From Emergomyces orientalis (lineage: Eukaryota; Ascomycota; Eurotiomycetes; Onygenales; Ajellomycetaceae): DNA of 64,000 bases. The stretch spans positions 248,001-312,000 of the forward strand of contig MOWL01000002.1 in assembly GCA_002110485.1 (NCBI GenBank), given 5' to 3'. The position numbers were made by a program, and so were the translations under genes. The notes beneath the pieces were generated by a model. It was not told the DNA's origin. It was given only the letters and a program-made list of their open reading frames with translations, and did not search any database. Below are positions 25,548 through 37,148 of this stretch, piece by piece (the stretch's first letter is position 1; each line of letters opens with the position of its first letter).

Positions 25548-27458
25548 ATGGCTGCTTCAATCCGCGCTCCCTCCACAATGCTGCTCCGCAGCCTTCGCAC
25601 CGCTTTGGCATCCAGCCGCCAATTGCGAGTAGCGGGGCCCCGTGGTGCAATTGTCTCCCGCCAGACCACCAGATCAATTGCCAATTACACACACGCGCAT
25701 CAGGCGTCAGCTATATCTGTCCTGCCAACAACCGTTGACACCTCTTCTGCCGATTTCAAAGAGAATGCTGCTCAAATGGACGAACTTCTGGCCAAAATGG
25801 CCGATCTTCATTCCACAATTGCCAAAGGAGGCCCTCCAAAAGCGAAGGAAAAACACATTGCTCGGGGAAAGATGCTTCCTCGAGATCGCGTCACCTCCTT
25901 GATTGACCCGGGAACTTCATTCCTCGAGCTCTCGCCCCTCGCGGGCCACCAGGTTTACCCCGGTGAAGATGTACCTTCAGGCGGTATCATTACCGGAATT
26001 GGAACTGTCGAAGGAGTCTCCTGTATGATTGTAGCAAACGATAGCACTGTCAAGGGAGGCACTTACTACCCAATTACGGTCAAGAAGCACTTGCGCGCAC
26101 AGGCAATCGCCCAGGAGAACAAGCTACCATGTATCTACTTGGTTGACTCCGGCGGAGCCAACCTCCCCCACCAAGCAGACGTGTTTCCGGACAGAGACCA
26201 TTTCGGACGAATCTTCTTCAACCAAGCCAGAATGAGCTCCATGGGCATCCCGCAGATTTCCGTAGTCATGGGACCATGTACTGCAGGTGGAGCGTACGTC
26301 CCCGCCATGAGTGATGAATCCATCATCGTCGAGAATCAGGGAACCATCTTCCTCGCAGGTCCACCACTAGTCAAAGCCGCAACCGGAGAGGTCGTATCTG
26401 CTGAAGACCTTGGCGGAGGCCGCCTGCACAGCTCCATCTCCGGCGTCACCGATTACCTCGCCGTCGACGACGCACACGCCCTCGTCCTCGCCCGCAGGTC
26501 AATATCAAATCTCAACTGGCCCAAAACCACCCTCCCACCCCCGCCCTCCCCATCAAACCCAGAACCATCATCACCAGCCGTCCCCTTGACGATAAAAGAA
26601 CCGCTCTACGACCCGGCCGAACTCTCTGGCATCGTTGGCACGAACCTTCGCCGCCAAATCCCCGCCCACGAAGTCATCGCCCGCATCGTCGACGGTAGCG
26701 AGTTTGCCGAATTCAAGCGCGACTACGGTAGCACGCTCGTCACGGGCTTTGCGCGCATATACGGCACGCAGGTTGGCATCGTCGCCAACAACGGCATCCT
26801 CTTCTCCGAGTCGTCGCTCAAGGGCGCCCATTTTATCGAGCTCTGTGCCCAGCGCAATATCCCGCTGATATTCCTGCAGAACATCTCTGGCTTCATGGTT
26901 GGCGCGGATGCAGAGAAGGGCGGCATTGCGAAGAATGGAGCTAAGCTCGTGACGGCCGTGGCGTGTGCTGACGTTCCTAAATTCACTGTTGTGTTTGGCT
27001 CCAGTGCTGGCGCGGGTAATTATGGAATGTGGTATGTTTTTCTTTTCTTTTTATTTCAGACTTTGATTCTTTCCTGTATCTCCCTTCCCCTCCCTCCCTC
27101 CCTCCCCCCCTCTCTTGATCTTTTCAAACAAAACCTGAAGAACCTGCAAATTAACAACCCAACCAGCGGCCGCGCCTATTCCCCCCGCTTCCTCTACATG
27201 TGGCCCAACGCCAAGATCGGCGTGATGGGTTCGGAGCAGCTGTCCTCAGTCATGGAGGCTGTTGGCCGCACAGCGGACCCGAAACTGAAAGAGCGCATTG
27301 ATACGGAGTCTGAATCGGTATTCTCTTCCGCACGGTTATGGGATGATGGCGTGATCCCACCGGCGCATACGAGAATGGTGCTGGGGTTGAGTCTTGCGGC
27401 GGCCCTGGGTGGCCGTGCTGAGGAGGTGAAGACGAAGTTTGGAGTATTTAGAATGTAA
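25548..27458 (+). CDS. mccB: Methylcrotonyl-CoA carboxylase beta subunit
   Basis: Exons 25548-27031 and 27167-27458 give 591 residues. This is the carboxyltransferase half of methylcrotonyl-CoA carboxylase. A presequence covers roughly residues 1-45 ([20 protein letters not shown]). The carboxyltransferase core shows [63 protein letters not shown], the [15 protein letters not shown] block, and the C-terminal [16 protein letters not shown] and [15 protein letters not shown] Pro/Ser-rich stretch of about 20 residues near 26524-26580 looks like an insertion relative to the family. The 135-base intron is a multiple of three and contains no in-frame stop, so an unspliced message would still be readable (see findings). 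I chose the ATG at 25548 as the first ATG ahead of the presequence. Confidence 0.97.
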   Translation: MAASIRAPSTMLLRSLRTALASSRQLRVAGPRGAIVSRQTTRSIANYTHAHQASAISVLPTTVDTSSADFKENAAQMDELLAKMADLHSTIAKGGPPKAKEKHIARGKMLPRDRVTSLIDPGTSFLELSPLAGHQVYPGEDVPSGGIITGIGTVEGVSCMIVANDSTVKGGTYYPITVKKHLRAQAIAQENKLPCIYLVDSGGANLPHQADVFPDRDHFGRIFFNQARMSSMGIPQISVVMGPCTAGGAYVPAMSDESIIVENQGTIFLAGPPLVKAATGEVVSAEDLGGGRLHSSISGVTDYLAVDDAHALVLARRSISNLNWPKTTLPPPPSPSNPEPSSPAVPLTIKEPLYDPAELSGIVGTNLRRQIPAHEVIARIVDGSEFAEFKRDYGSTLVTGFARIYGTQVGIVANNGILFSESSLKGAHFIELCAQRNIPLIFLQNISGFMVGADAEKGGIAKNGAKLVTAVACADVPKFTVVFGSSAGAGNYGMWYVFLFFLFQTLILSCISLPLPPSLPPSLDLFKQNLKNLQINNPTSGRAYSPRFLYMWPNAKIGVMGSEQLSSVMEAVGRTADPKLKERIDTESESVFSSARLWDDGVIPPAHTRMVLGLSLAAALGGRAEEVKTKFGVFRM

Positions 27459-28982
27459 ATATCTTATGCTTCTTTGTCCTTTTTCTTTTTTGTCCCTTCA
27501 TTTTCTATTCTTACTTCTTTCGTTATTATTCCCTTTGTGTGTGCAAACATGTATGGATAGTTTTTATGAAATTCCATAGTTAGTTACTTTATCATTGGAA
27601 AAAGTACTTAGATAGAAGGCGCTTCAGATGATGTATCAAAATTTTCTTCTGCTTTTCTATTTCGTGCATAAAAAGTTTTATTCTAACTATTGTTACATTA
27701 TGTTTATTTTAATACGGGTGAGGTCATTTTCTCCGTAGAGGTATTGGACGTTTAGGGGGAGGAATATTTGGGACGGAAAAGTCCAACACTGGGATGCAGT
27801 TCAAATATAAAAAACATTACCACCCAACAACCTGAATCAAAACCCTGGAAATCATCTTTCATTTTCGCATTTCCCACACTAGACTCAAACCAAACCAAAC
27901 CAAACCAAACCAGCAAACCATATTTCAAAATAAAACACCGGTCTTCATTTAAAACAGAAGTAAAATGAGAAAGAAAACGTGAAGAATAGGCTGGTCTATT
28001 GGAAAGCCCAAAATACATATTGTGTCAATGGGACGCGATCAGAGGAGGGAAAAAAATAAGAACCAGCAGCACCCACCCACCTCCTCTCCCCCAGTTGTTT
28101 TGGGTTGGCATGCATATATATATACTATTCAGCGCTTTTTGAGGGTAGGGCGGACAGAATATATGTATGCGTGCATCTGTATTTTTTACCTCAATCTCAT
28201 CTTGCTTTTTTTTCTTTTTTTTCGTTGCCTTTTCTTCTTCTTTTCGTCAAACCAAACAGAAGCAAACCTATCCGATTCACTAATGTTATTTCCACGCTAT
28301 GGATGCTATGCTATATCTGTTTATTTCATCTAAGTTTCCGTAAAACCCTCCTCGTTCCGTTCATACCGAAGCATGGAAAACACTTGGCCCGCCCGCCCGC
28401 TCACATTAGATTGCGAGGAGTTATGTCAAGATTGAAAAAAGGGAAGGGAAAAGGAAAAAAAAACCAAAAAAAAACAAGGAAGGGTAGAAATTTGGTAAGA
28501 AGTTGAGATACGGGTAAAAATAAATATGTAAATTGAATCTTTCATGTGATATCAGAGGGCATGGCGGCGTTAATATGAAGAATGGCAAAAAGTATAGCAT
28601 ATGAGTAATGGGGAAGAAAGAGAAGAAGAAGTAGAAGAAGAGAGAAGAATAAAACAAGAAAGTAGTGAAAGTATGTATAGAAAAAGGAAAATTTGAAACC
28701 AATCATAAAACAGAAAAGAGCACCAAAAAAGTACCCTGCCATTGCTTTTTTCTTGAGAGAGACCCCTGTACGGAAATCCGGCACGTATGGAAAAAAAAAA
28801 TAGAAAAGAGAAGAAAGTAGAAGAACGTGATAAAAATATGAGAAAAATACACAGTCCAGCGTGAGAGGTAGAAAAAGAGCCATATATCATTTATATAAAA
28901 GAAAAAATCAATCAATCAACTGGAAAGAAAAGGAGAGGTTGGGAAAAGAAGAGAAATGGGAGAGAGAAAATAGAGTACAAAA
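27459..28982. other. Intergenic, 1.5 kb, convergent 3' flanks
   Basis: This region lies between the 3' ends of mccB (+) and RSR1 (-). It contains five CAAAC units at 27886-27910 and long purine-rich stretches (28430-28980) whose frames are low complexity. No gene is supported. Confidence 0.7.
27886..27910. repeat. CAAAC pentamer repeat, five units
   Basis: Five uninterrupted copies of CAAAC lie in the intergenic region after mccB. Confidence 0.9.
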
Positions 28983-30535
28983 TCACAAAATCACACAGTC
29001 CCCTTTTACCTTCGCTCTCCTCCGATTTCGTAATCGACCGCCATTACTTCGACCCTGCCTTTCTGCGCCCCCACCACTACCACCACCACTCCTCCCATTC
29101 ATCGCCAGCTCCATACTCCGCTCCTGGCTCGCCTGTATATCCTTCCGGATAATTTGTCGGCACAGGTCAATAAAGACTTCGTTGACATTGGCCCTCCGCC
29201 GGGCGGAGGTTTCATAGTAAGGGGAGTTCCCCCATTGTTGAGAGAGGGCGAAGGCGCGCGATCGCGAGACGGCGCGGTCTTCTTCGAGGTCTGATTTGTT
29301 TCCGACGATGACTATGGGGACGTTTTCGTCGTCCTTTATTCGGATGATTTGTTCACGTAGCTCGGCTAGTTCGGATAGGGAGGACATGGAGGTTATGGAG
29401 AAGACGAGGAGGAAGCCTTGGCCTTGCTTCATGTAGAGTTCTCTGGAGTTGTGCCGGGCAAAGGGTTAGATGGGCTTTTTTTTCTGCTTCTGGTTTCTTC
29501 TTCTTTTGCCTTTTTTGTTTAAGACAGATATTTTAAGGCTGGGATGTTGAAATAGGAAACGGTTGAATTGCATTTCCGATTGTTGTCTCGGAAACCAAAA
29601 GTCAATCGTGAAGCAACAGGTAAATTATGTGTGGTACTAGGGTGCGGAGAATTTATACCTCATAGCAGCTAGAAATGAAACGTTAGATTGCAGTCCACTC
29701 ATTCAAAATATAGAGAAATAAATCGACTCACTGAATTGTTCAGTTCCCGCAGTATCTAATCTGCACAGCATTTAAATTAGCCGTTCGTTCACAAGTCCCT
29801 AGAACATTAAAATGTTATATCCAATCCTTCGCCCCGCATCCTTCTCCGATCAAACCTCCTTTGGGAATCCCGCTTGGGTATGTGAGAAAGCCGGTACGTA
29901 CATCTCCAGAATACATTGTCGTCCCTAAATGGAGAAAGAAAAAATAAGAAGATTAACGGAACTGGCCGCACGCAAAAAATGCCGGAAATGTTGGGTCGCG
30001 ACACTCACATCCACTTCGATCAGCTTGCGATACGAGTCTTCGATTGTCGGGTCATAGCTTTCAATCCAGACATTTTGGACGAATTGAGCTGCGAAATTTT
30101 TTTAAGAAGAAAGAGTTAGATTATGAAAAAGTTGTGCAACTGATTTTTCCCCTCTTTTTTCCTTCGTTTTAAAAGAACGGAAGTAAGGTGCACACATTTG
30201 GGCGGAAATTATATGCCGAACAATTGAGCATTGGGGAAGATATATATACCAGTTAGACAACTCTTTCCAACTCCGCCTATAAGAAAAACAAAATCGAAGA
30301 GTCCTCAACGTTAGTGATCGATATTTGCTCATCGAAAAACGCGACGGTAGATTTTTCATACCAGCTCCAAGTACCACTATGTGATACTCTCTTCTTGAGT
30401 TATAAAACAGCGCGTCAGCCACATTTTCCAAGTTAGGTTCCGGAACGGGCGGCTAATTAACCGACCAGCGGAGTTTGGAGGGAGAGGGGGGGGGGGAATC
30501 CCTTACCGTGGCTGTAATCTCAGGTTCGAACTCAT
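28983..30535 (-). CDS. RSR1: Rap-type small GTPase, Rsr1/Bud1 homologue
   Basis: Eight exons, 30535-30507, 30393-30362, 30276-30250, 30088-30009, 29924-29902, 29760-29732, 29668-29659 and 29442-28983, join perfectly in frame to give 229 residues. In yeasts this GTPase marks the site of polarised growth upstream of Cdc42. The protein has the P-loop GAGGVGKS (about 19-26), effector region [17 protein letters not shown] with the Thr at the Ras-61 position that is typical of Rap/Rsr1, GNKSDLEE, and ETSARRR. The tail is Gly/Arg-rich and ends in CVIL, a CAAX box expected to be geranylgeranylated. Exon 1 encodes a ten-residue extension before [12 protein letters not shown]; its ATG and donor are a model choice, while the rest is firm. 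Exon 7 is only 10 bases. Introns range from 63 to 216 bases. Confidence 0.95.
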
Positions 30536-31379
30536 AATGGTCGGTCGGTCGGTTTATTTTAAAAATAACCGTTGCAGGAAGGGGTAACGGTCGCGAAATA
30601 ATATAAAAATATAAAAATATAAAAATAAAATCAAAAAAACAAAAAAATCGCACGATCCAGTTCCTGACTACCAGGACCCGCAAAAGTAGTAGCCTGGAGC
30701 AGTTGGATCGTGTGGGGAGAGGTCTGGCGCCAGTAGTGGGGAGGAGGGGGGATAAAGGTCTTCGAGAAAAACCGAGGGTCCTGTCTGGCTCTCTGACCCT
30801 GTGATGATTCTGTTTCTGTGGGGGAGCAGCAAATAATAATATAGATAGAAAAGAATTGAACAGCGCAAAAGATTATGCCCGAGTCAACCCGGCCAAATTT
30901 GCCCGTTTATTGGCAGTCCTGTAAGTGAACCCTTGTCTCGCCTGAGAACAAGCGCTTGTGCGGTTGGGAGAGAGGAAAAAAAAAAAAAAAAAAAAAAATT
31001 TCTCCTCGCGCTTCGCGCTGATCTTGACTGCCTCGGCTTTCGTTATTGAATCCGTCCTGATCTCTGCCAGAATGACGGAGCTATAGACCGGGAAAGAGAA
31101 AAGCCAGGATCAAAAGGGCAAAGCACCTTTTCAACGCGCTTTATAAGCCTCGAAGGGAAATCCAAGCTACCAGACAGGGTGTAGATATTTGTCTTTTTTC
31201 CAGTACAATATCAGCCCTTAAGAACTAGACAAGGCCTGAAATGCCGCCGTTCGCGGAAAACACGTGTAGGACGGAGGGACCACTGGGGCCGGCAATTGCA
31301 AGCGGGTTTATGGGTTCTGTGGTAATTCGGCGCCACAATCAAGACAAGGATCTGGGTGTGATTTTGGAAGGCAGATCAA

Positions 31380-31420
31380 GGGGGGTGGCAGGGGGTGGCA
31401 GGGGGCCGGGCAGGGCAGGC
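31380..31420 (+). other. G-run array, potential G-quadruplex
   Basis: Three runs of five G separated by TGGCA, followed by two runs of three G with two-base loops, meet the simple four-tract rule for an intramolecular G-quadruplex. It lies about 0.85 kb upstream of the RSR1 start. Folding is inferred, not shown. Confidence 0.5.
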
Positions 31421-32391
31421 AAAGCAGGGCAAAGAGGCGGTTAGGATTGCTGTAAGCAGGCGGGCAGCGATTGGGGAACTCGATCGGGGGTGGGACGGGG
31501 CGCAGGAGGCCTCGATCACGTTGTTTTCAGACCTGCGAACGGAGCGGATGGGACAAGGACTGGGGGGGAGGTAGAGAAGTGGAGCGAAAGTGGCGGTGGT
31601 ATATTGATGATGTCTGTGTTTAGGAGAGGTGAGCTTCCCTATTGGCGACGGTGGCAGGTAATATAATATGGGGAACGAGGAACGAGAATAAGCAGCGTGG
31701 TAATGTATGAGTGTGGTGTGTGTGGGGGGGGGAAGAGGTAGAATTGACGGGGGAGAGTCTCTGGGCTAGAGAGCAGGAAATTAGACGCAGAAATAAAGAT
31801 AATGCCACAGCCAGCAGCAATTGGGGGCTGGAGAAGCGGTGGGACAGAGACAGTAAATATGCCGAGGGGAAGACTGCAGTCTGCAGATACAGAGTGAAAG
31901 GGATCAAAGGACGGGAAAGTAAAGAATAAATAATAAAATAATAAAGAAGAAAGGAATTTTTGACTTCGCACACACTCCCCCCAGGCCGACAGAATTGTTG
32001 GACACCAAAAAAAAGGACGGCCAGGCCAGGAGGTTAAGTTAGTTCAGTCCCGCTCTGTGTGTGGCTGAGAACAGCTCAGCAAAAGTTGAGCGAGGATAGA
32101 TAGCTAGCACTCAATAATCATCATAAAGGTTAAATACAACTATTTAGTTAGTTATTTTAACTCTGCGGGGAGAAGGAAAAGTTGAAAATTCAGTTCTATG
32201 CTTTTGATTTGACACAGCCAGTAGAAGGCCAGAGGGCGGCCAGAAATATTATAAATATAACATCAAAACAGACAGCAATTCTCCTGCTAACAAACGTGGG
32301 AGGGAGAGTTAGATTCGACCCGTCCCTTACATACAGCGTATAGCTATTTGAAATATTAGAGACGAACTGTTAACTAGGTAACGCCAAAGCG

Positions 32392-32445
32392 CTTCTTCTT
32401 CTTCTTCTTCTTCTTCTTCTTCTTCTTCTTGTTGTTGTTGTTGTT
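32392..32445. repeat. Compound CTT/GTT microsatellite
   Basis: Thirteen CTT units run directly into five GTT units. No supported gene overlaps it. Confidence 0.95.
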
Positions 32446-34240
32446 GATTCATATCTTCTCCTCAGCACTCACTGCAGTTCTCAGCAGCCAAGAGAGCAGA
32501 AAAGGCCATATTTCGATTTCTTTGCGTAAAAATATCCCTTGTTGGCAATTCCGCCATTTGTTGCCTAGGTCCAAGGTCCCAATCAAGAAGAGGGTTCTTC
32601 TTCGGCTTACAATCAGACGAGAAGAAACGCAGAATCCGATAATTAAAAACTCTTGTTCAGAGAAGCGCAGCAAAGACAAGAGATTTATTTCTCAACCACA
32701 GCTGGGGGCAGTCTAGACCTCTTTTTACCATTTTGATCCCCAGGGCCCAGCGAGAGGGTTCAAAAGGCCGAGTTTACTCTTGGCTTTGGCCAATTTGCTT
32801 TTCGAGAATCTTCACACAGCCCAGAGGCGTAGAATAATGATATTGAACAGTTATCACACCTTGAGCTGCTCTAGCTACCATGTGTCTCAGGATGCATTGG
32901 GTAGTTGTCTTCTCGATCATCGTTTGCCATGGGAATCTCTTGATTCATGATGCTCCTCATTTATATATATATCTATATATATACATTGGTTTAACTTAAC
33001 TCAAGTTCTAATCCATGGATACGTGCCCCTAATTCTTTTTTTCTTCCCATTCGTTTTATTTTATTATGTGTATGGGTAGTTAACTTTGGGATGAGGAAAA
33101 TGGGACATTGCATCACACATATATCAAACAGTTAGTGTCATTGATGAGAGTTCCAAAAAAACCCCTCTTTAACTACTAGTACTTTAAATCCGATACGGGC
33201 CAGCTCTCTACTGCTACACTTTACTGCACCAACCACGAATGCTCCCCCGCGTGCGCGAGAGGAATAGCCTGAAAATGAAACGTATATTGAAGAGCAGTGT
33301 TGATCGATTGCGGGGCTATTTGTCTATCAATTATCTCCTCTGCTGCTCTTGCTGTGCCCAGTCGCTTTTGCTGACATCTTGAAGTTTGTGCCAATTCCTC
33401 AACCTCGCTCTGCAGTCTGGCGGTCTAAAGCAAGCACTGGAGCGGTGACTGCTTTTCAACTCGCGTTCCCATGGTGGTGGCATTGGAGTTGGTGATAATC
33501 TCAATGATACATAAAAAACCTAGTCCTCCATTTTGAGACACTTCAGGTCTCAATCCCCCTGTTGATTGCTAAGTTTTTTTTTCCCCTGTCCTTACTTTTT
33601 AACATTTCCCGCTTGTTCGTGCCTGGTCTCCCTTGCCCACTAATTTACTCTTTAGGCTTTGAAATTTTTTAACGTAACCACAAGGTGGTGCATTCCACAC
33701 CATGAACCATGTCTTCCGCTTGCAAAATGCGGTATGATCAACATTAACTATCATTCATTCCAGAGGGAAATTTGTTTCCTTGTTGAGCCGCGAGCATTTC
33801 ATCCATAGAAGAAATAGCGTGGGTCAAGGGTCGAGGTGAGGAGAAAAACCGAATGACGAACGAGATTTTTCATCTTCACTTTACATTCCAGGAAGAATTT
33901 TGGAGGGAAAAGAAGAAGTGATTAAAAAAATAAAAAATAGAAATAGAGATACGAAAATAAAATAAAGGAGTTCAACCGGGATCGGATAACCCCATTCTAT
34001 GGCATCCATCATTTACATTTTCCGTTCGAATGCTTTGTTATCTGGGTTCTATCTCGTCCTGTTGTCTGACTGATCAGCAGATTGGTGTTTCACGAAGAAA
34101 AGGGAGTCAGGTTCTTCTCTTAGCGCTTCAATACCGAGCATGATCTTTCATGACTCTTCTCATCCCGTTTTTTTTGTTTTTAAGTTCCAGACCGTGTTTC
34201 TACACCACAAGGGGTCTGGAGTATCCCCAATTCAATTGCA

Positions 34241-34275
<35 letters not shown>

Positions 34276-34742
34276 GATTCCTTACACCATCCCTCATTTA
34301 CTTTTTTTGCTTTGTTCGTTTTTGGACAAACAGAAGGGCCTCCCCTCGTTCAGCGGTCGAGTCGGGCGTCAATGTATCCACAACTTCTGGTTAATAACAT
34401 GATGCCTTCTAGTCTTCATACATCAGAAAGCAAGATAGAGTGAAAGAAAATGAAGAGTATATATACTGTTACGAGAACTAGTTTTCAAGAAATAGGTTCA
34501 TTGACTCTGGCATCAGCAACAGGCTGGTGGCTATCTTCGAACAACTCTACATCGACCCAAACAAGGGACTTTTTCAATTTTTCATAGGTGACAACAGAGT
34601 AAATTAGGGTTGAGAATTTTTTCTTCTGCCATCACTACGAAAACATCACGGGGAGAATGAAGCTGCGCCCCTCCCCCCACTGCATCTGAGTTTCACATTT
34701 TTCCTTTCGTGATATCCTCGACCATTTCCAACGCTCCCGGAG

Positions 34743-35696
34743 TCATAGCCACGCGGGATATATATATCTCAGCATCGACTGCACCTCCGTTATGTGTCCA
34801 CGCGAAAATAAACCAGGCATCTCATGCAGGTGTTCTTCTGGTTCTAACAGACCTCCCCAAAAGTGCTTGTTCGAGCTCTGAATAGCCTTGTAGAGCTTCT
34901 TGACCTGAGATTCCAACGAACTAATCGCTGCCTTATGGTCACGGCTGTTCAAAATATCTGTATTATTCGCAATTATCGAGCTGCGAAGGTTGGTGCTGGG
35001 AGTAGCAGTAGCGTTTGAGTTTTGCAAGTCCTTCAGGTCTAAAAGCATCCTGACCTTGACCAATATCACTCCGGCTCCAATGTAGACTTGAAGAAAGCGA
35101 TGACACATATAATCAACTGGTTCAAATGCATCTGCGTCCTTTACATCCAGGAACGGTTGGTCCATGTCCCCCCAGGCGTAATCACCCCTTTGGCCAGTCG
35201 TCTCATACCACTTGATGAAATCATAACACTCCTGATCCAAGCCCAACTGCAGCATAGCTCCCGGCATCGCACTCCGAATACCGATGTTATCACCACGGCA
35301 CAGACGTAACATGTCCCGGGCGTGCTCCAGTTGCATTTGCACCGACTCCCGACTATCAACATCCATCAACGCATGAATAAACGTACTCCGCGCACGCATG
35401 TAGGGCCGTGTTTCATAAACTCCCCAAAAGTATCCGACGCAGGTGTTAAAGGCGTCTCCCGCGAACCCTCCGTCCCCTGGCATCTCGCGCAATTTTTGCT
35501 CCTCGGCCACGAAAGCCTCGCGTGACTTGGCGATTTTGTTGCAGGACTTCTTGTGTTCGTTGCGGTGTTCAGTTTGGTGTTCACCGCGGCAGTAGTAGAC
35601 GACCTGACAACGGGAACAACGTAGGGCTGTTCCTTGCGTATTGCAATGCCCACATACTTTTTCGGCCAGCTGGAGTGACTTAGTTGTAATTTCCAT
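34743..35696 (-). CDS. MYND zinc-finger protein, C terminus probably frameshifted
   Basis: A single exon gives 317 residues. The N-terminal MYND finger spans residues 15-52 with all ligands visible: C15-x2-C18, C27-x2-C30, C36-x3-H40 and H48-x3-C52, with the YYC core. MYND fingers bind proline-containing peptides in partner proteins. The remaining part is helical, shows no SET or other catalytic motif, and resembles a group of fungal MYND proteins of unknown role. The frame ends at PAWL followed by TGA, immediately after a short TA repeat at 34758-34767. The next frame continues without a stop to 34693 with MTPGALEMVEDITKGKM, which looks like the usual end of this family. A two-base change in the TA repeat would join the two, so this copy may carry a slipped-repeat frameshift or a sequence error. 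Confidence 0.85.
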   Translation of the reverse strand: MEITTKSLQLAEKVCGHCNTQGTALRCSRCQVVYYCRGEHQTEHRNEHKKSCNKIAKSREAFVAEEQKLREMPGDGGFAGDAFNTCVGYFWGVYETRPYMRARSTFIHALMDVDSRESVQMQLEHARDMLRLCRGDNIGIRSAMPGAMLQLGLDQECYDFIKWYETTGQRGDYAWGDMDQPFLDVKDADAFEPVDYMCHRFLQVYIGAGVILVKVRMLLDLKDLQNSNATATPSTNLRSSIIANNTDILNSRDHKAAISSLESQVKKLYKAIQSSNKHFWGGLLEPEEHLHEMPGLFSRGHITEVQSMLRYIYPAWL

Positions 35697-36608
35697 TTCA
35701 AGTATGAGATGGGGTTGGACCTGTGCTGGCGCGTTCTGCGACGTGATTAGGACGTATGTTTGATGACGAGACTGGGAAACGGCTATTCGGGAGCTAGTAT
35801 ACCCACTTACGGAGCACGGAGAGACGGATTGAAATCACCTTTGATCTCAATAGATGAAATTGTTTATCGCTACTGAAAAGAATGCGGATGCCGCGAGCTT
35901 ATACTGGATGACCCCGCCAAATCAGTGGATTCTTGGTCCTTCAATGTGTTCTTACAGTTAACTGAGCGCAGATAAAGCACCACTGGACATACCAATACGT
36001 GCTCAGATGATGATTGTAATAAGTTCATCTAACTAATACGCAGCCGTTTGGACTCGTGGGGAAATCGTTTGGCTTCTCGTTCCACTGCGCATGCATTACG
36101 TTTATTAGCATTCTCGGAAAGCTGTATGGCAGGAAACATACATTTTTCACGGACAGGTTTGAACCCTAGTTTCCGCGCTCGTTGAATAATATTAAAGAAC
36201 GAAACCTAGCAGTAAGTTTGATGCCTGAAAAAATATTTTGGCTTTGGGACTTAGGAGCTGGAAGCTAAACACAGGGGCAACGGCGCTGAACCCTTCAATT
36301 TCTACACCTATCTTCTTTCTGGCATCCATTCCGCCGATCTCCTGAAAAGTATTCCATCTATCACAGGGTGAGAGGCAATGCTCCGATCTGAGAGAGTGAC
36401 TGACTACGCTCTAGCGACAAGAACCAAAACAGGGAAATCGAAACGGAGATCGATCGTAAATATGTGGAAGAACTATTAATCCCTTAAACTGTACACGTAG
36501 TTAAAATACAAAGGACAAACACCAGAGCTCTTTTTTCTTTAAAGGCTCTAATATAGGTCCTCGAATACTAATGAAGCCCATATTATATTTACAATCCCAT
36601 GTTGGTCT
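35697..36608. other. Intergenic, 0.9 kb
   Basis: This is the upstream region of the MYND gene and the 3' flank of the GPI-type protein gene. No gene or repeat is supported. Confidence 0.65.
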
Positions 36609-37148
36609 TTACACCAAAAGGAGAGCCCCAATCGCCGCCCCAGCCCCAGCCATCAGCGACCCTTCCAGGAGGCTACCCGCATTCGGGGTCTCTACTGGCG
36701 CACCTCCGGAACCCGAGACACTTGGGCTGGGCGTCTCATTGCCCGTCGGGTTCGGCGGCGGCGTGATCACCGGGGTCGTAGTACCGGTGCCGGTCACCGC
36801 CGTGGTGGGCGATTGAGCTCCGCTAGTCACAGTCGCCTCTGTGCCTGTTGCCGACGCAGTGTCGCTGGGGGTGTTGGTGGTAAACGGCCAGCAGGAGAGA
36901 TATGACGCGGATGTCGCGCGCGTTTCGGTGCCCGTGTAGGCAGCGCAGCCCGGGACGGAATATTTGACAGGAGCGCGTCCGCCGCCGCAGTCCAGCGGGT
37001 CGCAGATCTGGCCGTCGTCCGGGTCGTACCAGTGGGTGATACCGTCTTCACATTGTGTGAAGGTGTGTTGTTTGCATCCAAAGGCGAAGACGGTGGATGC
37101 AAGGAGAGGGAGCGCTAGGATTGCAGAGAAGAGAGTTGGCTTATGCAT
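36609..37148 (-). CDS. Small secreted Cys-rich GPI-anchored-type protein
   Basis: One intronless frame encodes 179 residues. Residues 1-22 form a signal peptide (MHKPTLFSAILALPLLASTVFA). The mature N-terminal part has six cysteines spaced across about 70 residues (FGCKQH, TQCEDG, QICDPLDC, VPGCAA, LSCWP), which probably form three disulfides. A Thr/Ser/Pro-rich stretch (about 85-150) is likely to be O-glycosylated. The C terminus has a small-residue site (around GSLLEGS) followed by the hydrophobic tail LMAGAGAAIGALLLV, typical of GPI attachment. The cysteine spacing does not match the eight-Cys CFEM pattern. It is therefore a cell-surface or secreted protein of unknown function. The coding sequence is clearly GC-richer than its flanks. 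Confidence 0.88.
   Translation of the reverse strand: MHKPTLFSAILALPLLASTVFAFGCKQHTFTQCEDGITHWYDPDDGQICDPLDCGGGRAPVKYSVPGCAAYTGTETRATSASYLSCWPFTTNTPSDTASATGTEATVTSGAQSPTTAVTGTGTTTPVITPPPNPTGNETPSPSVSGSGGAPVETPNAGSLLEGSLMAGAGAAIGALLLV

Larger units (their letters stand above)
30536..34742. other. Gene-free stretch, 4.2 kb
   Basis: This stretch lies between the RSR1 start and the 3' end of the MYND gene. It holds a G-rich array at 31380-31420, a CTT/GTT microsatellite at 32392-32445, and homopolymer runs (A at 30976-30999, T at about 34244-34275). No coding region has recognisable features. Part of it is presumably the RSR1 promoter and leader. Confidence 0.65.

Noticed and set aside
36150..36185. 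tRNA-like B-box (aggtttgaaccct)
   Set aside because: The T-arm stem does not pair, and no A-box or acceptor stem is found at the right distance.
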